A stretch of 64,000 nt of DNA from Patiria miniata. Lineage: Eukaryota; Echinodermata; Asteroidea; Valvatida; Asterinidae. Location: contig NW_024037069.1 in NCBI RefSeq assembly GCF_015706575.1, forward strand, positions 45,132,347-45,196,346, written 5' to 3'. Both the position numbers and the translations under genes were made by a program. The notes under the pieces are model-generated. The model did not search any database, was not told the origin of the DNA, and saw nothing but the letters and a program-made list of their open reading frames with translations. Below are positions 25,101-39,600 of the stretch, one piece after another. The stretch's first letter is position 1; each line of letters opens with the position of its first letter.

Positions 25101-28100
25101 ACCCAAACCACCACTGCAATTAGCACAAAGTATGCCGACACCATTTTTTTTTCACCACATATAAACTCCATGATAGCCAGTCATTACAAATTAGTTTAAA
25201 AAGAAAAATTCTGAATTTTGAATTGAGCAAACTTTCCAATTTCCCACTTTCCTGGACTCCCGATGGACTTTGTACACAACCACCAAAGTGTGGCTGTGAT
25301 ACTACAGCATTCAACACTCGGTTTTGTACCAAACTTGACTCCAATTCCAACCAATCAAGAGTCCAATTTCTTGGCTCCACTTACTTCCCTGACTTGAAGA
25401 AGCTCCCCAGGGTTAAGATTTGTTAGGAGTTTCCTGATTTCAGGAATTTTTGAAAAATCTCCTTTGAAATCCAGAATTTGTGAGAGTTTCAGATTTTGTG
25501 AGAGTAAAGATCTTGTACGTTCATATGAAGGTCTAGGTATCAGGCATGCAAATTTTACTCGGATGAGCTGATTTCCCCATTTTTCACTTCAACCTTACCG
25601 GTATGCCATTAAAAATTGGAAAACACCGTATAAAGTCTTGTAAAGCTTGGAATTTCCCATTACTTTTGTAAATTCCCAGTTGCATGCCTGATATATAGAA
25701 CAAAGGAATTGGTATTTTAAGGGATGCCATTAAAAGGTAAACGAATATAGGCATGTACCTTAGACCCTATGTTGCTCTGGGGCCATCAGCGACCCAAAAC
25801 ACTCTGCAGATCATTTTGTGGCTATTTAATCCCCCCCCCCCTCCAATCTCACCCATGTCTCAACTTAGACAACGCTAAACTGGGAGACTGCTAATAGATG
25901 GCTGAATAACTCAGTGGAGTGCTGGTCCCATGTCCTAAAGGGTGCTGGTTCAAGTCCCACTCGTGTCAGTTTCTTGGATAAATTTGAGATTGATTTAAAG
26001 TGAGCCAGTGTGGATTTTAAAAGATTAAGTATAGGTTGCATGCTTTGCTCAATCAAATCCTTTGCACTATATCGACGATCAAAAATTGGTTGCACAAGCT
26101 ATTGTTGTGGGAATATGAATAATATTGTATAATTTAAGTTCCAGAGCTCTTTCAGTAAAGTACAAAATTAGCATTCTGCATTTTTATCATTTACTGGAAA
26201 TTCAGAGCTACCAGTTTGCCAACATTTATGTAGTGGACTTTTTGGGCAGTCCCAGGCTTTGAAATCGACCAGGAACACTGACTCTCTTGACTGCACTCCA
26301 ATAGATGAACAAATAAATGAAAGAATGTTTCTGACAATGTAGTTGTTATCAGCGCTCCCTTTTTTGTGTCTCAAATTTCTCAGAGGAATGTCTGAGCACT
26401 GGGGAAATTCCCGCAGAATTCTTTGCAGTATTAATAAATTGTTTTCATCATAAATATTTTTTCACAAAAAAACTTGCCAGCTGGTTCACAGTACCGTGTC
26501 GCAACTTGACCTGTTACCTTTTTTCCTTTGCTTTGAGATCCTGCCTGTTTGTTCGGGGAAAGCGGCGACAGCCACGTGTGTGTATCATGAATGATGAATG
26601 GCCGTTAGTTGTGCACGTACATTCACCCTTAAGGAGACACGTGCCATCAAATATACTTGTACATGTACCTGCATACTTAATTGCCCGCAAATCCCCAACA
26701 AGTTTCCTGTGAAACTAAATATAAAAATAAATTTAAAAAAACCACAAATCTTTGTGGTTGCTATTGCACAGACCACGTGAACAAATACCTGGAAAAACTG
26801 GATGTGTAATGTGGCACACCTGTCACAATACAATGAAAGAATTGAACTTTGTTCGCTCTTCAAGTACTGATTGCTAATTTTAGTTCATGGGTTGGCTTCA
26901 CAGAAAGGTCCAAGGTTTATTGCGTATTTGGGGGAATCCATCAATTTGCAATCATCCTGTCACTAAAACTGTTCAGTTTTGGTTTTTGTTTTTTTTCTTC
27001 ATTTTTGGAGGGGTTAAGTTTGATGTTCTGATACAAACCGTTGCCAGTTTTATCCTGAAATTTCTAGAAACTTGGATTGCATGCCAGGATATCCAACAGA
27101 CCATGTCGCCACCAATAAAAAAAGATTCTGAGAAAACCCAGCATGGAATTTTATTTCAGTCAGTTTATTTATATTGGAACAATCGCTTTCCATGCAAAAC
27201 AAAACAAAAGTTAGAAATCCCAGATTGATTGCACAATTATTCTAGGAATTTGAAATCCTGCAACACCTGTTTTCCTCTCTTTCTATTAGTAAGTTACATC
27301 ATTTTTGGGGCTAATAAAGAGTTTCTCAGTGCAAACAGATTATCTTTTGCTTAAAATGTAATGTAGCTATAATCATAACATTTTTCAACAAATTACATAA
27401 TCTCTGTACTTACTTACCTTTGGAATTAAAACTGTGACGAACTGCAAATCAAATTAAATGTAAAGTAAAAGTCCTTAAGGTGCTGCATTCCATCTTTCAA
27501 ATAAGTTTTTTTTTTAGCCAAACCCAGATGTTTTTGGATGTGGAAGGGTTAGGGTTCAAGTTGTGAATTTTAAGAACCTCAACTGTCACTCCTTCAAGCT
27601 GTCAGGGAAACTGTCAAATTAATAATGTCACCATCTCCAGGGTAGACCAAAACAAGTACCTCAAGCTAGACAAGATCTGCAGCTATTTTGAAATGAAGTA
27701 TATCAGCTTGCTTGTTAAACATTTAAACTATGGGTAAAAATATAAGCTCTACAAATGTTTAGCTAGTTTAAAATAAAGTTTTGAATGTGTTTAAGCAGGA
27801 TTAGGAATGGAACACAAACATTTGAAATACATTTTTGGCGTTCTGCAAAAGAAAACCAATTCATCAATTGCACAACTTTACTGAGTAAAATAATATGTGT
27901 AACGGCAACCAAGTGCACCAACGGCGGAAAAATTCAGACCTCGAAATTAATACATGAAAACAGAAAATGCATGTTCACAAAAGAGAGAGATTTTTTTGTC
28001 TAGATTTCAAGAGCAAGATTAAAATGCTTGTTGATCAGAAGTTTGGAAGCATCCAGCCAATTTTTGCTTGCAAGCCGTTGTACAGAACTACAAAAATTAC

Positions 28101-30571
28101 ATTAGTGAAGGGTTAAAAAAGTCATTTAATGGCCTTCCCTGGAAAGATTGTGATAGGATGAATTACAAAGGTATAGACAAGGGGGGGGGGTGAGCAGTTC
28201 ACCCGAATACTTTATTTGGGGACTTATGTCCATGAGAAATACCGAATCTGAGAAATTTCCCTGACATAAATTTTTGCCTCAAAACAAAGCAGGCATTGTC
28301 CTTTTATATACCGGCCTTCCCTGAAAATACTGTGATGGGATGAATTCCAAAGGTAAGGGGGGGGGTGAGCAGTTCACCTGAATACTATATCTGGGGGCTT
28401 GTCTGTGAGAAATACCAAATCTGAGAAATTCCAGGGGCATGAAATGTCAGCCTCAAAACAAAACAAGAATTGTCCTTTTATATACCGGCCTTCCCTGGAA
28501 ATACTGTGATGGGATGAATTCCAAAGGTAAGGGGGGGGGGGGTGAGCAGTTCACCTGAATACTATATTTGGGGGTTTGTCTGTGAGAAATACCAAATCTG
28601 AGAAATTCCCAGGACATGAAATGTCAGCCTCAAAACAAAACAAGCATTGTCCTTTTATATACTGGCCTTCCCTGGAAAGATTGTTATAGGATGAATTACA
28701 AAGGTACAGGCGGGGAGGGGGGGAGCAGCAGTTCACCGTAATAGTATATTTGGGGGCTTGTCTGTGAGAAATACCAAATCTGAGAAATTCCCGGGGCATG
28801 AAATGTCAGCCTCAAATGTCAGCCTCAAAACAAAACAAGCATTGTCCTTTTATATACTGGCCTTCCCTGGAAAGATTGTGATAGGATGAAATACAAAGGA
28901 AAAGCACCTGGTACTCTCGGAAAATGTTGAATGCGTTGGTTTGAGCCTTTGTATCGCTGTGATCACAAACACTCTTGAAGTGTGTGTTTCAATGCTCCAT
29001 GGCTCTGTTGCATTGCATGTAGTGGGGATTCCCCCAAAGTGTGAACCACTGTGAGAAATCACAAGCTATTCTATTTATATTCGGTCTTAACAAAGTTGAC
29101 CGAGGTTTGTTTGCTTTTCACATTTGTACAATTAGTTCAAAGTGGTACCTGGCTCAGTAGAAATGTGCCTTATCTTTTTGGTGAAAGAGGTGTTGCATTT
29201 TTAGGGGCAATTTAGCAGGGTATTTCTCATGCTTTCCCCCAAAAAGTGAGAAATCAAGGGCTCTAATCAGAATTTTATATCAAAGTTCATTCATAGGGTA
29301 TACAAAAGAAAATCACACACAAACGGTGTTTAATAGTTTTAAAAAAATTCACGCTTGGGTGATACTTGCAGTTATGAAGGGAAGGTGTGTGCCAGCTGGC
29401 TGCATGAATAGGGCCACATAAGTACCTAGCCACATTGATAGCCCCCCCCCCCCATTTGATTTATAATTTATTGGCAAGCAATGTCTCAATGTTTTTTCCA
29501 AATTGTTGTATTTGTTTATTTATTTATTTGTTGGTATATTACTATATCATAAAAAAGGGTCTTAAGTGTCAGATATCCTGTACTTTTATGTCATTAATTC
29601 TTTTGAGGATGGAATTTGATAACAAACAGATATACCCCCCCCCCCTAGCTATTCATTATGGAAACAAAATTGAAGTTACAGCAGGAGTATGTCACTTACT
29701 CATGTATGGATGAATGATTGCACATTGTAAATGATCGCCATGTATTCTGGTTTGGGCATTTCCATCCTGGTCCTTACGCGTATTTCCAGGAAGTCCTTGG
29801 AGTGTTTCTGTGAAATCCTGACAGTATTAATGAGGGAACTGTTTGTTTATGATAAAGAGCAGATCTTTCTCCATTGAAGCGTGGTACAGGAGAAAGTCAC
29901 AATAATGAACGCCACAGTATTTGTTCGGTGCAAAAAGACTTTTGTGCAAACAGTTTGAGAGCTCCCAAAAAAATGTGGCGAAAGCTGACAGGATATTTAC
30001 CATATAGCCAAATGTTAGGTATACATGTAGCAGTATTTGTTTTTGCAGCTTCATGCCATAGACCAATCCCAGCATGCTTTCAATTCTATCATGAAGGCCC
30101 CCTTCAATGGCGAAAGCATTGTGCCAGCTATTGTTCAGATAATCCATCACGGGGCAGTTGCTTCCTATAATAACTTGCACAATGGTTTCTCCATTGAAGG
30201 GGGCCACACCAGTGAACGGGGATACGAGGATTACCACGTAAAGCCAGTGAATGGCCCAAAAAGTCCGGCACTTTGTCTACACAGATGAATAACCATTCTG
30301 AATCAATTGACTAGAATGTTTTGGACTCTGGGACCAGCTCTCCCAGCTTATCTTGTCTTAATTGTTGCAGCCAGATGCTTGGTACAGTTTGTTTTAGTAG
30401 CATTTATCTGTACTAGATTGTAGGGTCCATCAATATCAGAATTTCTCATTATAGATATGTCATTCAACCATGTGATGTACATGTATCAAATATTACTTAC
30501 AGCACGAATTGCAAATTCTTGTTGGCCAGGCGAACAAGCGTGTTTCGGGCTGATGCACATTGCAAAACAGA

Positions 30572-30604
<33 letters not shown>

Positions 30605-33600
30605 ATCCTTTGTGTCCATTTGTCTTAGCTACATGTACATGTAACATGCTTTGTTTTTCAGTGTTCCAACCACGCTCTGTCTCGCAGAGACACATTGTCT
30701 TACTTTTTTCCGATATCGTTTTCTCATTTCAAATTTTTGATTTTTCGATATTATATTTTCAAATGATAGCGACGATATCAATAAGTGACATCGAGTAATC
30801 AAGTAATATCGCTATACGTGTATCGACGGACCCTACTATTTCATAGGACTGTGTTACATTGTGTATCTCTTCTCACCAACACAAAATGGGATTAAACAAT
30901 TTCTTCAATTACCAACCCCTACAAGTGGGAGGGCATGAGCCATTTTCCCCTGGCTTTGCAGTTTAATGCCTGCCATGCAACAGCTCTATTCCTTAGTTTC
31001 TGTTTTTGGTTTTGTTCAGTTACTTTTCCTCTTGTCATTTTCTGTTTTGCTGTCTTTCTGCAAATGTTTCTTTTTGTTTTCCTCTTTTTTTAGGCATTGC
31101 TGCATTGGTTTTTTTTCTTTCTTTTTCTTCTTTCTTGTTTGTGGTATTCCCCGTCAGGGGTTGTTTTTCCCTGAGTAGTTTCAGTCACAGGTTTTTACTG
31201 CTCAGGGAGTTTCTGTTGCTCACTTTCAGAGAGTGTTGGCTGCCTGCAATATTTTCTTTTTCTTTTGAGCTTTTGTGATCACCATATTAGGGCAGTTTAA
31301 ACCACAGTGACTGCTATTATGTACCAGTAGGCCTATAAAACCATATGGTGTGGATATTGAATAGGCATATTGGCTGCTACATCTTCTGTGTTGCTTAAAG
31401 GGAAAATACAACATTTGCAAACATCAAAAAATAAAACTACTAAGTTTTTACAAAATACCTGACTAGGATGTTGGTAAATGACAGTCTAAAGCATCCTGTA
31501 AACATATGGCACCTGGTGTGAAGTCATTTTCAAGAAAATGGTATTTTTGTACACATTTCCAACGGTGGTCAGCCGACCATCGTTGGAAAAACCTAACTAT
31601 TTTCAACTACTGCTCCAAATTACCATTTTTTTCAGTCCAAATTTTGTTTGCTATTGGTTACATGTTCATGAACGGGTGCAGGCCAGCTAGACTGGTTCCC
31701 TTACCTTACAATTATCCGGCATCAATACATTGATCCATTTAATCTTTAGTGGAGTCAGGGAACCAGACTACTTGAACATTTTTGTTTTTCTTGGTTTTTC
31801 CAGCGTTTTCAAACACAAAACTTCAAACATGTCAGTGTAACAATATTTGATCCATTATATTAACCCCTCAAATAGTTCATGGCAAAAGCCAATGATGTAC
31901 ATTCCCTTTAATGGTCTTGTTTCAGTGATGGACTACTTGATACAATGGGTCATTGTATACATTTGAAGTCCAAGGTGTGACATTTTTTCTGTTCCTGTTA
32001 CCTTGGTACCGGTACTTGCATCATGGAGTTGATGTCAACTGGAAATGGAAAAACAAACTTTCCCATCAAACTCTTGCCACAAAATGTAAAAATGAGAGTG
32101 CAAAAATCCCCCCCCCCAAAAAAAACCACCATGAGAAACATTTCCAAATTTGCCAGAAAATCATGAAAAATGTTCACACTCCCTATAGACATATGTACAC
32201 AAGCAAAGCACTATTGGGACTACCTTCTTGCCAAATACGTTTTATAAGGAATCATAGTGTTGACGATGAAAAACCAAACCTTTGAAAAAAATGTAAAAGT
32301 CTTCTTTTTTCTCATTTCCCCCAATTCCATTTTTCCAAAGATCCCAGGTTGTCCAGTGGCCCCATCTTACTGTACTAGTCATTAGTGTACTGGCACGCCC
32401 TACTGCGGTTAATGGTTAATGCATGTGATTCCCTTTCACCGAGCTTCTAGGAAGCTGTGTGCTCAACCATCGGTTTCGGTCTTGTGTTTATTAACTCACG
32501 GTAACCACTCCCAAATAGGAAGTTGTAAAGAGTTTTGGGTCCAATCATTTAGCGGACTGCGAATTGCAAACTACATGTAGTTTTCTTTTTCCATTTATAG
32601 CCGCAGGTTTGTGGTATCGTCATGTGACTGTTTGATCTGTTTATAGATGAGTACCATGACTTATCGGTAATTTGGAGACTATGTTGAACTTTGCTCAATC
32701 ACTGAACTCGTGTTAAAGGGGCATTACAGCCTTAAATCCCTGAAAATGTTATGGTTTGGATTGTTTACTTATCCTATTTCAAAGGTCTGGTTGAATGGAA
32801 ACTAACCTAATGTCTTACTGTTCCCGAGAAAAGAAAAACACCTGGTTATAATCGGACGCGATGGACATTTTGAGGCATACGCATACGTATTTCCAGCCGT
32901 ATCCATTCAATGTACGGTACACGTTGTGTGTGTGTGTCACAATACACACAGCACAATACACACATGTTGTTTCTCGCACGTCCACAGAATGCGATGCACT
33001 GTGCTGCAGGATTCACAATTAGCACTCAACAGCTCGATTTTGAGAGTCTAAATGTGGACCTTTGAAATTCGTTCTCGCATAGTTTCCGCAAGAATAACAC
33101 AAAACACCCAGTTTTTAAAGGATGGTTGTGTGGACGTTTTTATCCTACTTTAAACATTCTTTCCAATTAAAATCCTTTTGTTGAAAACGAATGTTGGAGC
33201 TCAATAGGGTGCATTCCAGGACGTAATGTCCCTTTAAAGCTACAGTTCATCATTTGCAGCAATCCACAAAGTAACTGATGAAACTATTGTTGAAAAGTGT
33301 ACTTGGTTTAAAGGTAGTAATGGTACCAAACACCCTGTGAAATTTGAAGAAAACAATGAAAGACGGCTATTCCAACAATGCTTCTAAAGACGCGCCCGCA
33401 AGCATTGACACAACGCATGCGCGTTTGCTATAATTCGTCACAGTCGGTTCACTGTGCGCGACATTGCGTAGCTGCAAAGAGGCTGAATGAGAACGTTCAA
33501 CTCAGGTGCAAATTCAAAACATGACTCGGCAAATTTGAATTTGAAATCAAGATCCTAGAATATTGTTTTCATTGGAATATACAGCATTCACTGAGTTGAA

Positions 33601-36600
33601 ACTTTTAAAAGTTTTTAATCACCCTTTAGATTTTGAGCACTTTTGTTGCTTCAAACAAACATAATGCACAGATTACAAATGATGGACTGTTCAGTACCTT
33701 TTAATCTGTGCTGGAATTACTTTGCTGACACTGCAGTAACATACATGCCTATGGGAAGTGGCTTCATCCTGTTGCATAGGCACACGTGTGATAGTAAGCC
33801 GTTGCCATGCAATTTGGATGCAGCCATTGTCCAGAGACTTCAGTCAATGGCCTGTACTGGTAGATACTCTGAGTGGAGTTTCACACTGTCCATCCCCAAC
33901 CCAATGTGCTCTATGAGCTCCATGCGCTACCAAAAGAGGGCGCCCTTTTACCTAGCAACGACGTCCCATGGACGGTACATTTCGCTGGTTGACGCGCACC
34001 GTTCCTTGTGTGTGACGCGCGTACACCAGGGGATTTGTTCTTTGTACACGCAGTGGCCGCGCACCCCCAACTGTACTTCCTTTGCCGGTGAGGGGGTACT
34101 TGTGAACGGAGCGGATAGACCCACCTTCTCCAAGTAGCATTTAAATAGCTCCTTCATTTGATCCTCATGTTGTATTGTTGTTTCCTCTTCACATAATTTT
34201 TTTTGTGTACCGTTATCTTAGTGTTCCCCCTCTTTGCATTGTGCATATTTACTATGCACCTTGAGCATCTCATTATAAAATGATCTGGTGCATTGAGAAT
34301 GTTTTATCATGTGGGCTACAGTGTTCAGGACACTGGTTTGGGTAACATATTTCCTAAAGTATGCAAAGCTTGCAATCTTCAACTGACATTCAATTTTCAT
34401 GAACAATCTTAGCCAGACCCTGACACCCCCTTTTTTAGAAGAAGTGTTGCCTTAAGTTCATGTTGCCATTTGTTCAAATACTGCTTCAGTCCTTTTCTGA
34501 GAGTTCTGAATTTCTAATCAAAACTGGCCTGAAAAAAACAAACAAACAGAGATTATTTTCCAAGTGAAACTTAAACCTCCTCATCCCATTAGAAAGTTCT
34601 AGAACTCTTCATGGAATGTCAGGAAACACGCCCATTGTGAAGCAAGCAGGTTGGATGAACATATGCCAAGATAAACACATAAGCTTCATTGAATACAATC
34701 GGTAACACTGGGGAAAAAATGCGGTTGTCGGGTTCGGTGTACAATTCCTCTTGTTCTTGGAAACAATTTCTCATCTATCATGTGATGTTCAGATATTCTG
34801 TGAGCTTGATCATCATCCCATAACCAGAACCATTGTCTCTGGAACATTTGGCGCCAATGTGACTAACCGCAACATCATATATGTGGCAATTTCCTTTTCA
34901 GTTGCGTGTAACTTACCATTCCAAAAATAACAAGGCCTGTTTTTGGACGAGAGTGCATATATCCAAGTTTATATGATTGTATTTTATAGGCTCTTGTGGT
35001 TTGCAAGCAGGAAATGGCAGATTGCACATCACTTCTTATCACTCTGTTGACTTGATATGAAAATTGACAGCTGATTAAAGTAATTTACATTGTTTACAAT
35101 GAATAAAGGCGTGCCTAGTTATCTCAAACAAACTTCTTCCTTTTTTTCTAGTTCAAATTTAAGGCATATCCCAAAACCTACCCAATTATTATCAAAAAGC
35201 TTGCTTGGATGAAAGATTGAACTGGTACTAAACAGTCACTTAGAAGAAATCAAGAAATAAAGGTAATTTCAAAAAATCAGTCAATTGACTGATTTTTTTA
35301 AATAAAGAGTGCGATCGACAAAATCGTGAAACTTGAACGGGTTAGGTTTTGAACATTCTTCTTTGGATGTTGAGTGGTGTTATTATTGGGACGAACAAAA
35401 CGCATAAAATGCGAATGATCCTATATCTTTGAATAACCCACAGAGGGTAGTGGATTAGTCCTAGATTCCTGAGAGGTGGTGTTAAGAAACTGTCAGGGTC
35501 CACAACTGGATAGATCACGTCGCACTTGTTAGAAATCGGATATTGTGCTCACTTGGGGCATTTTCAATTATTTTAGGTTGGATTTGATCCAGTATATTTG
35601 AATGCGCTTTGAATCAAGTTTAACATGCGCCAGCTGAAACTGGACGCCAATCGGGATTGGCATGTGCCTGCACTTATTAAAAATTGACAAAGAAGTTATT
35701 CAAATAATATAAAGAACAGGTTGCGGAATGGCTGATATTTGAGAGATTTTAAAGACAGCATTTGAGGTAATATTCCTCATGGAAGCTCTCCAATCATGCA
35801 CGAAAGTGGCTTTTAACAAAAGATGTGGCATATGACAAACGATAAAACCATGCAACTTATGGGCTCCGTGCGCCAACAAAAGAGGGCGCGTTTTTACTAC
35901 TTTGAGCTCCGTGGACGGGACACATAGCGTGAACGTACTGTACGGTACTAGTTCGCTCGCGAAGGTATGCACAACATCCTGAATGTGCTAAAGCTATTAG
36001 CCACAGCGACTTTGTGTGAGCCTCAGGCGTCATCGGCACACGAAAACGATCGAATTTAACTTGCGATGGTCTCCCAGACTAATCCACGCCCCCAATAACC
36101 TTGGATCATTCGAAATACACAGTGGATGCATTAGGAACCAGTCTAGGTCTCCCCAAACTCTCCTTTTCTGGCCGTTGATGGGGTACTTGTATACAGAGCT
36201 CATAGGAGGGTGGTAGATGATTTGACAAAGTCACATAATAAAGTTAGTGGAATTCTTTTAATGCAAGTTATCATTCATGTTTATAGTTTCTGTACCTGTA
36301 CATGTTCAGACAAGTCCTGGCAAATCCTGGAAACTTGTACCCTGCAAAAACCTTGAATGACCAGGAAAATGTTAGGTCAATTTGGAAATTCTGGGGCTAG
36401 AATTTCAGGAAGAATCTGGTTTCAGTTGTACAAGGACAAATGTGATTCAGGACAGGGCTATTCAAATCAACAAATGAGTAAATTCCTTTCTCCTTTTTTT
36501 AATTTCAGATAACAGTGATTTAATTGCCTGCACAGTCCTCATGAAAGACAAAAGGTGAGATCATATCCGATGTTCCAAGCATTGGTCACTGAATTTACAT

Positions 36601-39600
36601 CAGCCCAACCAGCTTCCCGTTTATCTGTACAAATATCACCAGCTACATGTTGGTATTTTTATGCAATTGTGACCAGTACATGTTGGCAGAAGTTACGCAT
36701 GACAGAGCCCTTTTGTTCAGAAAATTTATCAAAAGCAAACACGTCCTTTTGAGTGAGTGAGTGCATTGTGACAACGCCAATTCTGGGTACAAGTCACGTT
36801 AGGCCAAGTAAAAAACACTTGTACCTGTTTCCAGTTACCCCAGCCAACCTATAAAATCTTGCATACATGTAACTTAAATCTTTTGATTAAAAAAGAATTA
36901 AAGATCAAACCTTGTAGTGCCGCCCCACCCTAGCTTTTGGGGACATCGTCTTTTCGTACATTTTGAAAAAAAATTATTTCATTTTGCCACACCATGCTGC
37001 AATTAAAAATTAATCAACCATCATCCCATCCTATTTTTTCTGGTTATAAAAATTTAGAGCAACAAATTAATTTTACACACCCACCCACCTGAATTTGTTT
37101 TAATGTAGTACAAGTAGTAAACAGAACTGCTTTTTTTCCTGGCATAATTTGAAGAATATGTAAGTTTGCAGTTTACCAGAAATTATATGTTTAAAGTCTT
37201 TCATTTTGAGATTGATTTAAAGTTACTTTGTATATTTATGAAAGCACGTATTACCCTCCTGACAAGGAGGATTAGACTTGTCACAGTCCCTCATTTACCC
37301 CTCCCATTTGTCTTTTTGGTTGTCCTCAGTCCACAGAGGGTCAGGCGATTTCTAGTGATTGACAACCATCAATTGATTCTGGTGGAGCCGGATAGCAAGA
37401 AGCTAGGATGGGGCGTGGCTAGATTTGTTGGGCCGCTACAGGTAAGGAAGACACTGTGGGTATTGCCACGCCCGCTGGAATATAATTTTGCCAGGAGGTG
37501 CTGGGACATGCATTCATGTCTACTAAATGTAGGGGGTGCTTTCATATATTCCAGCACCTGCAGCACCCACAGCACCCCTGTTCCTGCAGGCTTGGGTATT
37601 GGACCTGAAGAGGCCGCTCTGTTTGCTAACAATGACCTCAACTTTGCCCATCATGTCCTGGATTTTATTATCAATTCAAAGCCTTCATCAAAGTAAAAAA
37701 AACAGTGTCTTTTTTTTAACATAAAAACTATACAACATGAGATGATACCTACATAATATTTACTCAAGTTCATGCACTTGTTGGTTGCTGATTTGGTGGT
37801 TAAGACATCGTGCATTGAAAGAAAAACATGTTCACGTGGGTCATTCTACATGTATCCATTTGGGGTCCACTTTTTCCCTGTCTCTGTTACATCTGACATG
37901 TACAGGTTTTTGTTGTTAATTTTGAATGTACTCCTGAAGTAATGTTTTCTTCCTCTAAGAGTTATTTAAATTATCCAACAAATCAGAAAATAAATTGACT
38001 TCATTTTTAATGACACCTCAATGGCAAAATAAAAAGTTCAGAAGTAATGGACTGGAAATATGTCACACTTTGAATGACTCACATGTATTTATTTACACAA
38101 AAACAACCTGACTTTTTTTGCTTTAACAGAGCTGTAAAATGTGAGTCAGTATTTATAAGAAACACAAATTTCTGGGGAAAAAACCCAGAATCTGCAGAAA
38201 TAAACAACCATACTTCTCAAACCATGACTGATCTCAGCATGTAAGTGATATCTAGATTCATACAGAAGATAAGACTAAGAAAGGCAAGGTATGTCTTCTT
38301 CTTTATGTTGCGTGCAGTCATCCAGTGTTGACAGGCAGTGCATATTTATCCACATCTGTACGTCTTTCTTGGAAAGTATGTAGCAAGGAATCGATACATG
38401 TATGTTCCAGTGAACGATGACGCAAAGACATTCCCAAATTCTTTTTGTTGCTAACATGCAAGACACCCCCCCCCCCCTCCCAAAAGTAAAAGTATGGTAT
38501 GAAGTGATTAGGCCTATGCAATCACAGTTTCTTTAACAACCTGATTTGGTGGGGTTGGTTATACGTTAAATCAGAAATATGACACAAACTGTTGGTGAAC
38601 AATGGAAATTTTGATGCCAAAAAATTACTTTAGGGTTGATATTAACACAATGGCCCAATTTGGTGATAAAATGATATTTTAATCAAAAATGAGCAGCATC
38701 CAGTATTTTCAACAATTTCCACAGTTTCTCATACCACATATTTTTCGTTTATAATTTGTTGCATATGTACATGTTGAACTTCATTAATTAAATTGAGAAA
38801 AAAAATCTAGTGTGGTGTCAGTGACATGTCAAAACGAAAAAAAACACCTAAAATCAAGAAAGTGGTTTTACTTGACTGAACGTTCGACCCGACGGCCTTT
38901 GAATGCACCCTGGTTGGCTGCTTTATTCTCATGAAATGCCAATCATATACTCAGCGCTGAATATGAAACCACAAAGTCCTAGTGTGGGAGTGTTTGTCTA
39001 TTTGTGTGAACCGACTTTGAAAACAACACGACGCCTGGGATTCTGGTTTTCTTGGAAAGATAAAAGCCACGTACGTCAGTAGATTAATGCCAAAGGACAG
39101 TAGGACTGAGGCATTTTAGCTCAGAAGCTCAAAAGTCCTTCACAAGAATCTAAGTAAATATAGGCTGTTTATTCTGTTGATTGGATAAAAACATTGGGAA
39201 TGCTTTTTACTCAAAAATTTACATATTTTTGAATAAATATATTTTTAATTTAGCAACTTTTTTTTGAATGGCCGAAAAGGAAAACCATGGTAACAAAGCA
39301 TACAAAAGATAAGCTACAAGTTGAAGCAATTAATAGCCAGAACCAGGAAAGAAATATATTGAAAAGCAAGCTCACAAATAAAAACGCAACCAAAAAATAT
39401 AATAAAAAGGATCAAATTCAGCAAGGACATGAAGAGCATCTCAGTAAAACAACAACAAAGTTTGTGGAAAAGCCAATTACTTTGGCTGTGATAGATGATT
39501 AAATATCTAACGAGGTGTGTTATTTCAGCGTAATGACCTGCATAGTTTGAATGTCAACTTGTTTATTGTGTTAGGAATGTTTTTAGGAATGGATCTATCA

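Larger units (their letters stand above)
21820..36508 (+). other. CLEC16A 14.7-kb intron
   Basis: No conserved exon seen. Filled with MITEs (21965, 22966, 25538, 30055, 31399, 32717, 33238, 33910, 35858), a SINE (24040), a satellite (28131-28902) and homopolymer G/C runs. Stretches 26100-28130, 28905-30050 and 34130-35850 show nothing I recognise. Confidence 0.7.

Noticed and set aside
33643..34137. 164-codon frame as a gene
   Set aside because: It runs from the end of MITE-1 into MITE-15 repeats; accidental.
37442..37696. Extension of exon w19 past 37441
   Set aside because: The frame stays open, but a canonical gtaagg donor gives an exact, phase-matched join to exon w20; the extension has no homology.
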